Positions 1 through 6,890 of a stretch of 6,893 bases of DNA are shown here, one piece after another (position 1 is the first letter of the stretch; every line of letters starts with the position of its first letter). Made by a program: the position numbers and the translations under genes. This DNA is from Alistipes sp. GTDB lineage: Bacteria; Bacteroidota; Bacteroidia; Bacteroidales; Rikenellaceae. The notes beneath the pieces are model-generated. The model was not told the origin of the DNA and made no database searches. It saw only the letters and a program-made list of their open reading frames with translations. Where the stretch lies: assembly GCA_017380275.1 (NCBI GenBank), contig JAFOEH010000316.1, positions 1-6,893 on the forward strand, given 5' to 3'.

Positions 1-600
1 GCGATGCCCGTTGCCGAGAGCGAGCTCAACTACAACTCGCCCTTCGAGCTACTTGTGGCCGTCATCCTCTCGGCCCAATGTACCGACAAACGTGTCAACC
101 TCACCACGCCCGCCCTGTTCGAGGCCTACCCCTCGGCCGAGGCTATGGCCGAGGCGACAGCCGAGGAGATCTTCCCCTATATCCGCAGTATCTCCTACCC
201 CAATAACAAGGCCCGCCATCTGGCTGCTATGGCGCGAATGTTAGTCGAGGAGTTCGGTGGCGAGGTGCCCTCCGATCTGAAGGAGCTGCAACGTCTGCCG
301 GGCGTGGGACGCAAGACGGCCAATGTCATCGGAGCCGTTATCTGGCAGCAGGAGGTGATGCCCGTCGATACCCACGTCTTTCGTGTGGCGGCCCGCATCG
401 GCCTCACGCGCGGAGCGAAAACCCCGCTCCAGACCGAGCTTCAGCTGGAGCGCCATATCCCCTCGGCGCTGCTCCCGATTGCCCACCATTGGCTCATCCT
501 GCACGGCCGTTATGTCTGCACGGCACGTTCGCCCAAGTGTGCCGAGTGCGGAATTCAGGCGTGGTGTGCGTACTTTTCCAAGCAAAAGGCGGAGAAATAA
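1..600 (+). CDS. nth: Endonuclease III (DNA glycosylase/AP lyase), 5' end cut by window edge
   Basis: Base-excision repair enzyme that removes oxidised pyrimidines and nicks the DNA at the abasic site. Counting from the Met at base 4, the helix-hairpin-helix LPGVGRKTANV lies at residues 98-108 with the catalytic Lys at 104. The catalytic Asp is D122 in VDTH. Cys172, 179, 182 and 188 form the C-X6-C-X2-C-X5-C pattern of the 4Fe-4S cluster. HHWLILHGRY (161-170) is a family signature. The frame is open to base 1, and the Met at base 4 aligns with an internal position about 17 residues into E. coli Nth (about 211 aa), so it is probably not the start: the gene begins upstream of the window. All catalytic and cluster residues are present, so the enzyme should be active. 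The stop at 598-600 is only 11 bases before the next promoter-like site, and I see no clear terminator between them. Confidence 0.96.
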   Translation, partial: AMPVAESELNYNSPFELLVAVILSAQCTDKRVNLTTPALFEAYPSAEAMAEATAEEIFPYIRSISYPNNKARHLAAMARMLVEEFGGEVPSDLKELQRLPGVGRKTANVIGAVIWQQEVMPVDTHVFRVAARIGLTRGAKTPLQTELQLERHIPSALLPIAHHWLILHGRYVCTARSPKCAECGIQAWCAYFSKQKAEK

Positions 601-611
601 ATAAAAATCAT

Positions 612-619
612 TACCTTTG
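612..619 (+). promoter_or_regulatory. Bacteroidota-type promoter, -7 box TACCTTTG
   Basis: TACCTTTG matches the TAnnTTTG -7 consensus of the Bacteroidota primary sigma factor in all fixed positions and lies in an AT-rich gap directly after nth. I do not see a convincing -33 TTTG at the usual spacing. Transcription would start a few bases downstream, near 624-626, giving a leader of about 20 bases before the ATG at 644. The in-frame TTG at 617 lies inside this box, so it cannot be the translation start of an mRNA made from it. Confidence 0.72.
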
Positions 620-643
620 GAAATTACTATAATTCTTAAAGAT

Positions 644-2581
644 ATGAGAAGTCTATATTCAACGGTAGCAAAACGCTTGGCACAGTGTTTTTCTATGTTT
701 GTAATTGTGATGGCAATGGCGTTTATGAGCAGCTGCTCGGACGATGGCGGCACCACGACAGGTGGCGGAGGTAGCAGCTCTATTCATAACTTCACCGAGG
801 GCGTTGTAACACCCTCACAGAGCCAGCTCTCGCGCAACGCTATGGCAGCAAATATCACCCTTACGATCACCACCGAGGGTGGCTATAAGGTCGATGTCGA
901 TAACCAGTCGATGGCCTCAATCACCGCTGGCGCAAGCGCCTCGAAGGGTGGCACGCACAAGGTGTCGCTGGCACTTACGGCCAACGATGGCGATACGCCT
1001 CGCTCGTGCAACGTGTTTATTCAAGTTGATGGATATAAGCGCATTAAGCTCTATGAGATTACGCAGGAGGCCAAGAATCTGAGCGGCGTTGTCGAGTGGA
1101 TGGATGGCCGCTTGCAGGACGAGTACTATTGGCTTGACGAGTATATCGAAAAGCGTGGTACGTTCGACTTCTCGCTCGAGTACGACGAGTTTCTTTCGTC
1201 GGCTCTGCTGAGTATGACCACCAATATGGACGATGGCGGCATTGACGAGTATGGCGATCGCTATATCTTCTCTTACATCGAGCAAGAACCCACGGGCGAG
1301 ACTCGTTCGATTTTGAGTGATGAGAAGGAGGTTAATAACTTTGGTATCGACCTGGCTTCGACAGTCCTTCTTATGAATGATAAGTCCACCGAGGCGGGTT
1401 TTGCTGTGTGGAACGTCTATCCCGAGTCGCCTGCGGCCGAGATCGGTCTGAAGCGTGGCGATGTAATCTACGAGATTGAAGATCAGCCCATTGACGCAAC
1501 TAATTGGGAATATATCAATAATCATTGGCTTGATCTGCAGTATGGCACTGGTACAAAGAAACTCGATTACTTAACCTACGATGAAGAGGGCCATTCGGTT
1601 AAGAAGGAGTGCACCATCACCTCGGCCTACTACGAGGCTAACCCCGTAGCCTACTCGGGCGTTCTGCCTATCGAGGAGGAGGATAACCCCAATGGTCGCA
1701 AGGTGGGTTATCTGTCGTACCTCTCCTTTGAGCAGCCCTTTATTGGAGAATTGGTTGATGCTGTGAAGGATCTCTCGGAGCAGGGCATTACGGATATGAT
1801 TCTCGACCTGCGCGGCAACCTGGGTGGTCACGCTGTTATGAGCGTATATCTCTCGGCTATGATGATTGACGAGAGCTACGGCGGCAAGCTCTTCGCCACC
1901 TATATCTACAACCCCAAGAACAAGCGTATGGCCCAGACTGAGGAGAAGATCCCCCTCGACAAGACCTACTACGACCCCGCAACGGGATCAATTAAGGATC
2001 TGCCTCACCTCAATATGCAGAAGGTGTGGATTATCGCCGATGGCAACTCGGCTTCGTGCAGCGAGTCGGTGATTGTGGGCTTGCAGGGATTGGATATCCC
2101 CATCGAGATTATCGGTACCACCACAAGCGGTAAGAACTGCGGTATGCTCGTTACGGAGAAGACCTTCGGTTCGTACAACTACATCTTCGCCCCCATCACC
2201 TTTATGCACGCCAACGCAAAGGGATTCTCCGACTATGGCGAGGGTATCAATCCCGATATTGATATCGCAGAGTACTTCTACGATACTTCGCTCTCGGAGA
2301 GTATGCGTAGCCATTGTGAGTATTTTATGTATGGTATCCCCCGCACCGATTGGGGTAGCTATCGCTACGATCTGGCTCTGGCCGAGGCAGTTAATCGCAT
2401 CTGCAAGGGCAAGTCGGTCCTCGATAAGTCGTATGGTCAGAGCGAGTCGGTATTCAACGACCGCCTGACAACCCGTAGCGACGCCCCCGCAATGCGCATT
2501 GATGGTCGCAAGCTCCGCAATCCTCGTCCCACGATCTCGCAGACGGGTATGTACATCACCGAGAAGGCTGAGGTGGAGTAG
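644..2581 (+). CDS. Surface-type lipoprotein with BACON-like, PDZ and S41 serine protease domains
   Basis: 645-aa predicted protease of the C-terminal processing peptidase family (S41). Order: signal peptide with lipobox ending at Cys31; Ser-Asp-Asp straight after it, like the Bacteroidota lipoprotein export signal, so probably on the cell surface; a Gly/Thr/Ser linker (about 35-46); a beta-rich BACON-like domain (about 50-143, ending in EITQ); a helical S41 N-terminal segment (about 149-220); PDZ (about 233-320, with ESPAAEIGLKRGDVI); and the S41 core (about 340-545). The core has LDLRGNLGG at 387-395, the likely nucleophile Ser471 in SASCSES and the likely general base Lys497 in TSGKNCG, 26 residues apart (25 in classic CtpA-type enzymes). 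So it should be catalytic. About 100 residues of unassigned C-terminal tail follow. The start at 644 was chosen because the longer frame begins with a TTG inside the promoter. The substrate is unknown. The next gene starts one base after this stop. Confidence 0.88.
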   Translation: MRSLYSTVAKRLAQCFSMFVIVMAMAFMSSCSDDGGTTTGGGGSSSIHNFTEGVVTPSQSQLSRNAMAANITLTITTEGGYKVDVDNQSMASITAGASASKGGTHKVSLALTANDGDTPRSCNVFIQVDGYKRIKLYEITQEAKNLSGVVEWMDGRLQDEYYWLDEYIEKRGTFDFSLEYDEFLSSALLSMTTNMDDGGIDEYGDRYIFSYIEQEPTGETRSILSDEKEVNNFGIDLASTVLLMNDKSTEAGFAVWNVYPESPAAEIGLKRGDVIYEIEDQPIDATNWEYINNHWLDLQYGTGTKKLDYLTYDEEGHSVKKECTITSAYYEANPVAYSGVLPIEEEDNPNGRKVGYLSYLSFEQPFIGELVDAVKDLSEQGITDMILDLRGNLGGHAVMSVYLSAMMIDESYGGKLFATYIYNPKNKRMAQTEEKIPLDKTYYDPATGSIKDLPHLNMQKVWIIADGNSASCSESVIVGLQGLDIPIEIIGTTTSGKNCGMLVTEKTFGSYNYIFAPITFMHANAKGFSDYGEGINPDIDIAEYFYDTSLSESMRSHCEYFMYGIPRTDWGSYRYDLALAEAVNRICKGKSVLDKSYGQSESVFNDRLTTRSDAPAMRIDGRKLRNPRPTISQTGMYITEKAEVE

Positions 2582-2582
2582 T

Positions 2583-3803
2583 ATGAACGGAGTGAAAAGA
2601 TATCTTTTGTCAGTGGCGGTCCTTGTGGCCGCCTTGCTGACTACTATGCCCCTCGTGGCGCAAGAGTCGGCGGCGGCGGAGAGCTACTCGTTCAACCACG
2701 GCCCCTATCTGCAGGCGCTCTCGTACGACGGCGTTACGATCTGCTTCTCGACCTCGCACCGAGGATTCTCGGGTGTGGAGCTTCGTGTGAAGGGCAGTGA
2801 CGAGGCGCAGTTATACCGCACCTCGAAGGATGGCCTTTTCGAGGCCGACAACACCTTCAACGCCATCCGCATTGACGGCCTGAGCGCCGCAACCGAGTAT
2901 GAGTACCGCCTCACATCGAAGCGTATGCTCAGCTTCGAGCCCTATAAGGTTGTCTTTGGCGAGCAGATCACCTCACCGTGGTACGGCTTCCGCACCTTCG
3001 ATCCTGCGGCCGACGAGGTTACGTTCGTGGTGGCTAACGACATTCACGACGATGCACAGAAGTGCGCCGCACTGCTCGATCTGATGCCTATGCAGGAGGT
3101 GGATATGGTATTCTACAATGGCGATATTATGAGCCACTTCTCGCGTGAGGGACAGCCCTTTACAAGCTTCATCGACGTCTCGGTCGAGCGCTTTGCCAGC
3201 CATAAGCCCTTTGCCGTTGTGCGTGGCAACCACGAGACACGCGGCCATCTGGCCCGCGAGTATGGCGACTACATCCACAACACCCGCGAGGGCCGCTACT
3301 ACGGCGTCTATTACTTCGGCTCGACGGCCGTTGTAATGCTCGACTGTGGCGAGGATAAGGACGACGAGCACCCCGTATATGCCGGTCTGGTCGATTTCGA
3401 TAACTACCGCCGCGAGCAGGCCGAGTGGCTGAAGGAGGTGGTCAAGAGCAAGGCCTTCCGCCGTGCCAAGCACCGCATCGCCATCGTTCATATCCCCCCG
3501 ACCGTAGAGCGTATGGCCGAGGTCGAGGAGAATGAGAAGCGCGTTGCGGACCTTATGACGTGGCGTGGCAATGCCCATCTGGGCGAGCTGATGTTGCCCA
3601 TACTGAACGATGCCGACATCAACGTGATGTTCTCGGCCCATCTGCACGACTACGCCATCTTCCCCGAGCAGGAGGGCGTTGTGGAGTTCCCGATTATCGC
3701 TAACGACAACGTGAGCGCGATGTTGGTTAGGGTGAACGGGGAGGGTGTACACGTCAAAATCGTCAATCGCGACGGTCGTACAACCCACGAAAAGACCTAT
3801 TAA
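2583..3803 (+). CDS. Exported purple acid phosphatase-like metallophosphoesterase
   Basis: 406-aa calcineurin-like phosphoesterase. Residues 1-26 form a signal peptide, probably cut between Ala26 and Gln27, with no lipobox Cys, so the product is expected in the periplasm or secreted. A fibronectin-like N-terminal domain typical of purple acid phosphatases follows (about 38-142, starting HGPYLQ). The catalytic domain (about 146-385) holds the two-metal motifs in order: D153-x-H155, G180-D181, G215-N216-H217-E218, H303 (VHIPP) and H353-x-H355 (AHLH). All the usual metal ligands are therefore present and it should hydrolyse phosphomonoesters or diesters; the substrate cannot be inferred. The open frame extends back to 2499, but that part overlaps the upstream gene and carries no signal sequence, whereas Met at 2583 is followed directly by one. 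It starts one base after the protease stop, with a purine-rich stretch (2571-2578) upstream, implying one mRNA and translational coupling. Confidence 0.88.
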   Translation: MNGVKRYLLSVAVLVAALLTTMPLVAQESAAAESYSFNHGPYLQALSYDGVTICFSTSHRGFSGVELRVKGSDEAQLYRTSKDGLFEADNTFNAIRIDGLSAATEYEYRLTSKRMLSFEPYKVVFGEQITSPWYGFRTFDPAADEVTFVVANDIHDDAQKCAALLDLMPMQEVDMVFYNGDIMSHFSREGQPFTSFIDVSVERFASHKPFAVVRGNHETRGHLAREYGDYIHNTREGRYYGVYYFGSTAVVMLDCGEDKDDEHPVYAGLVDFDNYRREQAEWLKEVVKSKAFRRAKHRIAIVHIPPTVERMAEVEENEKRVADLMTWRGNAHLGELMLPILNDADINVMFSAHLHDYAIFPEQEGVVEFPIIANDNVSAMLVRVNGEGVHVKIVNRDGRTTHEKTY

Positions 3804-3808
3804 AACAA

Positions 3809-3836
3809 TTTTGGGTACTTCGTGGAGTGTCCAAAA
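3809..3836 (+). terminator. Hairpin after the metallophosphoesterase gene, possible terminator
   Basis: TTTTGGGTACT (3809-3819) can pair with AGTGTCCAAAA (3826-3836) around the 6-base loop TCGTGG, giving 11 pairs of which two are G-U. It starts six bases after the stop codon at 3801-3803 and lies just ahead of the next promoter-like site, where an operon end would be expected. A downstream T-run is missing: the following bases are a mixed AT stretch. So it may be a weak terminator or an mRNA 3'-end stabilising hairpin. Confidence 0.42.
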
Positions 3837-3849
3837 CGACCATTATTAT

Positions 3850-3857
3850 TACATTTG
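3850..3857 (+). promoter_or_regulatory. Bacteroidota-type promoter, -7 box TACATTTG
   Basis: TACATTTG matches TAnnTTTG in all fixed positions, after an AT-rich run (3841-3851). Transcription from near 3862 would give a leader of about 55 bases to the ATG at 3917. I see no clear -33 TTTG at the usual spacing. A second, weaker copy, CACATTTG at 3879-3886, differs at the first base. Confidence 0.6.
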
Positions 3858-3916
3858 CCGAACTTTTACCCCCGTTGCCACATTTGGCGCGAAGGGCAAC
3901 CAAACAAGATTACGAT

Positions 3917-4942
3917 ATGAATTTATCGCGACCCGACATAGAGCGTCTGCGCGAGCTTATCGCAACTCCTGCGCAACGTATGGTCATTCTCTCTCACACC
4001 AATCCCGATGGCGATGCCGTCGGCTCCTCTATTGCGTGGGCCGAGGCGTTGCGCCGCGAGGGACACGATGTTGTCTGCATCGTGCCGAACAAATACCCCT
4101 ACTATCTGGATTGGATGACGGGCATCGGCGATGTGGTTATCCATCGCACCGATCCCGACCGTGCCGCTGCAGCTGTGGCCGAGGCCGATGTTATCTTCTG
4201 CCTCGACTTCCATTCGCTCTCGCGTCTGGACCAGCTCAGCGAGGTCATTGCCGCCAACTCTTCGGCCAAGCGTGTGCTGATTGACCACCACCTCAATCCC
4301 TCCGAGCAGTTCGACATTATGTTCTCGCATCCCGAGTCGTCGAGCACCTGCTTCCTTGTATATAAGGTTATCGAGGCTTTGTGGGGCGCACAGAGCGTTA
4401 CCCCGTCGCAGGCCGAGGTGCTCTACGTCGGTATGATGACCGACACGGGTAACTTCTCCTTCTCGCAGCTCACGCCCGAATTGTATCAGGCGCTGGCCGT
4501 GCTGTCGGCTACGGGAATCAACATTCCGCAGATCTACAACAACGTCTATAACTCCTTCACCGAGGGCCGTGCCCGCCTGTTTGGCTACGCCATCAACCGT
4601 AAGATGAAGATGTTGCGCAAGGGTACGGTGGCATATATGTCGCTCACGGAGGAGGAGATGCGCCGCTTCTGGTTCCAGCAGGGCGATAGCGAGGGATTTG
4701 TGAATTACCCCCTCTCGATCAAGAAGATGCGTATGTCGGCAATCTTCATCGAGCATAAGGATTTCATCCGCGTGTCATTGCGCTCGCGCGGTGCGGTGGA
4801 TGTGAATCTCTTTGCGTCGCGTTATTTCGAGGGTGGCGGCCACCACAATGCCGCCGGCGGCAAGTCCTTCGTTTCGATGGAGGAGACCATCGCCCGCTTC
4901 GAGGCCGCTGTCGAGGAGTTCGCCCGCGAGGGATTGGTATAA
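3917..4942 (+). CDS. DHH/DHHA1 family phosphoesterase, NrnA-like (nano-RNase / pAp phosphatase)
   Basis: 341-aa cytoplasmic enzyme of the two-domain DHH family that includes NrnA, which degrades 2-5 nt RNAs and dephosphorylates pAp. The DHH domain has H27-x-N-x-D31-x-D33 (SHTNPDGDAVGSS), D97 in LDFH, the name-giving D123-H124-H125, and D176 in MMTDTG: the full Mn-binding set. The DHHA1 substrate domain carries the RSRG patch (289-292) and GGGHHNAAGG (306-315). Length and layout fit NrnA rather than the longer RecJ. The start is ATG 3917. The frame stays open back to a GTG at 3827, but those 30 residues do not resemble the family and include the promoter-like site and part of the hairpin. No signal peptide. 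Family members in other bacteria act on very short RNA, pAp or cyclic-dinucleotide products such as pApA; which applies here cannot be told from sequence. An ABC exporter gene follows after 21 bases. Confidence 0.9.
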   Translation: MNLSRPDIERLRELIATPAQRMVILSHTNPDGDAVGSSIAWAEALRREGHDVVCIVPNKYPYYLDWMTGIGDVVIHRTDPDRAAAAVAEADVIFCLDFHSLSRLDQLSEVIAANSSAKRVLIDHHLNPSEQFDIMFSHPESSSTCFLVYKVIEALWGAQSVTPSQAEVLYVGMMTDTGNFSFSQLTPELYQALAVLSATGINIPQIYNNVYNSFTEGRARLFGYAINRKMKMLRKGTVAYMSLTEEEMRRFWFQQGDSEGFVNYPLSIKKMRMSAIFIEHKDFIRVSLRSRGAVDVNLFASRYFEGGGHHNAAGGKSFVSMEETIARFEAAVEEFAREGLV

Positions 4943-4963
4943 ATGAAAATTTGAAGAACCGTT

Positions 4964-6796
4964 ATGATGAAAACCTATCTGCGACTGCTGGGCTTCGCTT
5001 CGCCCCTTGGTCGCTACGCTATACCTTACTTCTTCTACTCGGTGTTGCACGCCGTGTTCAACACCTTCACCTACACGATGATTATCCCCATCATCGGCAC
5101 ACTCTTCGACGAGGGCTACGTCTTCGAGCCCGTCTATGAGTTCCCCGCCGTTGAGTTCAATATCGAGTGTCTGAACAGCGTTCTCAACTTCGTCTATACG
5201 CAGGTCTTCGGTCCGGAGTACAGCGAGACGCATCTGCTGGGACTGCTGGCCCCGATTCAGATTCTGTCGAACGTGGTGAGCCACCTGTTCCGCTATCTGG
5301 GCTCGATGACCGTCGAGGTGATGCGTACGCGCACACTGCAGCGTATGCGTAACGAGATGTTCGAGCGCACGATGGGTATGAACGTCGGCTACTTCAGCGA
5401 CCAGCGCAAGGGCGATCTGATGTCGAAGATTACCTCTGACGTTATGATCGTGCAGTTCTGCATTACCAACACCCTCCAGGTGGCCTTTCGCGAGCCCTTC
5501 CTGATCTTTGGTTATGTGGCACTTATGGTGGGTATCTCGTGGCAGCTGACCGTATTCTCGATTCTCTACCTGCCCGTTGTGGGCGTATTGATCGGCTCCA
5601 TCGTCAAGCGCCTGCGCCACCCCGCACAGCGCGGTCAGGAGCGTATGGGCGATATGGTGAGCGTTATGGAGGAGTCGCTCTCGGGTGTTAAGACGATGAA
5701 GAGCTACAACGCTTTCGACTACATCTGCTCGAAGTTCCGCTCGATCAACGCCGAGATGTCGCAGATACTGATCTCGATGGCCCGCAAGCAGCAGTTGGCC
5801 TCGCCGATGAGTGAGTTCCTCGGCATTACGGCCATCTCAGTGGTGCTGGTCTTCGGAGGTTCGCTGGTGCAGAGTGGTGAATTGCTGGCATCGGGCTTTG
5901 TGGCCTATATCGCAGCCTTCTCGCAGCTTACGCGCCCGCTGCGTTCGTTCATCGACCAGTTCGCAAATATCAATCAGGGTATTGCGGCGGGTGAGCGCGT
6001 ATTCTCTATCATCGATGCCGAGAGCGCCATCAAGGATAAGGCCGATGCCATTGAGCTTAAGGAGTTTAAGGATAAGATCGAGTTCCGCTCGGTGGGCTTC
6101 AGCTATGACGATTCGCGCGAGATCCTGCACGACATATCGTTCGAGGTACGCAAGGGCGAGACCGTAGCGTTGGTCGGCCCCTCGGGAGGCGGTAAATCGA
6201 CCTTGAGTGAGCTTATCCCGCGTTTCTACGATGCCGAGCGAGGCGGAATCTACATCGATGGCCGTCCCATCGGCGATTATCAGCAGGAGAGCCTGCGCGA
6301 ACATATGGGTATCGTATCGCAGGAGACGGTGCTGTTCAACGACACGATCCGCAACAACATAGCTATGGGCCGCGAGGATGCGACCGACGAGCAGATCATC
6401 GCTGCCGCGAAGGTGGCCAACGCCCACGACTTCATTATGCAGAGCGAGAAGGGCTACCAGACCAATATCGGTGACCGAGGCACAAAGCTCTCGGGCGGTC
6501 AGCGCCAGCGACTGAGTATCGCCCGCGCCGTGTTGCGCAACCCCGAGATACTGATTCTCGACGAGGCTACCTCGGCACTCGACACCGAGAGCGAGAAGCT
6601 GGTGCAGGAGGCGTTGACGACGCTTCTGGAGGGCCGCACGTCGGTGGTTATCGCCCATCGTCTCTCGACCATCCACAATGCCGACCGCATCATCGTCATC
6701 GACCAGGGCCACATCGCTGAGCAGGGTACGCACGCCGAGTTGATGGCCAAGGGCGGAATTTATGCGCACCTGATAGAGATGCAGTCGTTGGCGTAG
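4964..6796 (+). CDS. MsbA-like ABC exporter, fused permease and ATPase
   Basis: 610-aa half-transporter expected to work as a homodimer in the inner membrane. The membrane domain (about 1-330) has roughly six segments near 17-47, 90-113, 165-190, 190-215, 285-303 and 308-325. A loop of about 45 residues separates the first two. The nucleotide-binding domain (about 370-610) is complete: A-loop Tyr381, Walker A GPSGGGKST (405-413), Q-loop Gln453, signature LSGGQ (509-513), Walker B ILILDE (529-534) with catalytic Glu534, D-loop SALD (537-540) and H-loop His565. The type B/MsbA family includes lipid A flippases and multidrug or peptide exporters. Lipid A precursor transport is possible, but the substrate is not fixed by the sequence, so no symbol is given. 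There is no peptidase domain. It starts 21 bases after the DHH gene with no good promoter between, so it is probably co-transcribed. Met at 4967 is an equally possible start. Confidence 0.93.
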   Translation: MMKTYLRLLGFASPLGRYAIPYFFYSVLHAVFNTFTYTMIIPIIGTLFDEGYVFEPVYEFPAVEFNIECLNSVLNFVYTQVFGPEYSETHLLGLLAPIQILSNVVSHLFRYLGSMTVEVMRTRTLQRMRNEMFERTMGMNVGYFSDQRKGDLMSKITSDVMIVQFCITNTLQVAFREPFLIFGYVALMVGISWQLTVFSILYLPVVGVLIGSIVKRLRHPAQRGQERMGDMVSVMEESLSGVKTMKSYNAFDYICSKFRSINAEMSQILISMARKQQLASPMSEFLGITAISVVLVFGGSLVQSGELLASGFVAYIAAFSQLTRPLRSFIDQFANINQGIAAGERVFSIIDAESAIKDKADAIELKEFKDKIEFRSVGFSYDDSREILHDISFEVRKGETVALVGPSGGGKSTLSELIPRFYDAERGGIYIDGRPIGDYQQESLREHMGIVSQETVLFNDTIRNNIAMGREDATDEQIIAAAKVANAHDFIMQSEKGYQTNIGDRGTKLSGGQRQRLSIARAVLRNPEILILDEATSALDTESEKLVQEALTTLLEGRTSVVIAHRLSTIHNADRIIVIDQGHIAEQGTHAELMAKGGIYAHLIEMQSLA

Positions 6797-6801
6797 AAAT
6801 T

Positions 6802-6818
6802 GCCTAACAAGGCTCTTT
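6802..6818 (+). terminator. Very short stem with T-rich tail after the ABC exporter, weak terminator candidate
   Basis: GCCT (6802-6805) pairs with AGGC (6810-6813) around the loop AACA and is followed by TCTTT, five bases after the exporter stop. A four-pair stem is short for an intrinsic terminator, so this is only a candidate. Confidence 0.2.
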
Positions 6819-6890
6819 CGGCGTCTGGCTTGTGTGCGAAATGCTCACATACTCCGAGTATGCTGCGGTTTCTTGTACGGCGACCAGCCT
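6810..6890. repeat. Imperfect long inverted repeat in the gene-free right end
   Basis: The 97 bases after the ABC exporter hold no gene I can support. They do hold nested inverted segments around one centre at 6854-6856 (CCG): CATACT 6848-6853 with AGTATG 6857-6862; GAAA 6838-6841 with TTTC 6869-6872, each six bases further out; a G-U-rich run 6830-6836 with 6874-6880; and outermost either CTGG 6825-6828 with CCAG 6884-6887 or AGGCT 6810-6814 with AGCCT 6886-6890 (these two overlap and exclude each other). It could be a dispersed intergenic palindrome, an operon-end hairpin or part of a structured RNA. The window ends too soon to decide. Confidence 0.45.

Noticed and set aside
917..1525. Minus-strand open frame of 202 codons inside the protease gene
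   Set aside because: Covers parts of the BACON-like and PDZ regions of a clear + strand gene; no independent support.
2973..3788. Long minus-strand open frame of 271 codons opposite the metallophosphoesterase
   Set aside because: Shadow of a GC-rich gene; the + strand holds all catalytic motifs, and the minus translation shows no recognisable motif and a composition expected from reading G/C-ending codons backwards.
3745..4284. Plus-strand open frame of 179 codons bridging the phosphoesterase end and the DHH gene
   Set aside because: Out of frame with both genes, runs through the promoter/hairpin gap and has no family resemblance.
4943..4963. Promoter AAAATTTG (4946-4953) or a tiny ORF in the gap before the ABC exporter
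   Set aside because: The box lacks the conserved first T and would leave only about five bases of leader; the ATG at 4943 ends after three codons.
3923..5620. Two long minus-strand open frames (277 and 281 codons) opposite the DHH and ABC genes
   Set aside because: One crosses the junction between two clear + strand genes, and both give His/Asp/Leu-rich sequence without domain character, as expected for antisense shadows.
5837..6769. Minus-strand open frame of 310 codons opposite the ABC exporter ATPase domain
   Set aside because: Antisense to a fully motif-supported nucleotide-binding domain; no motif and no promoter-like box seen ahead of it.
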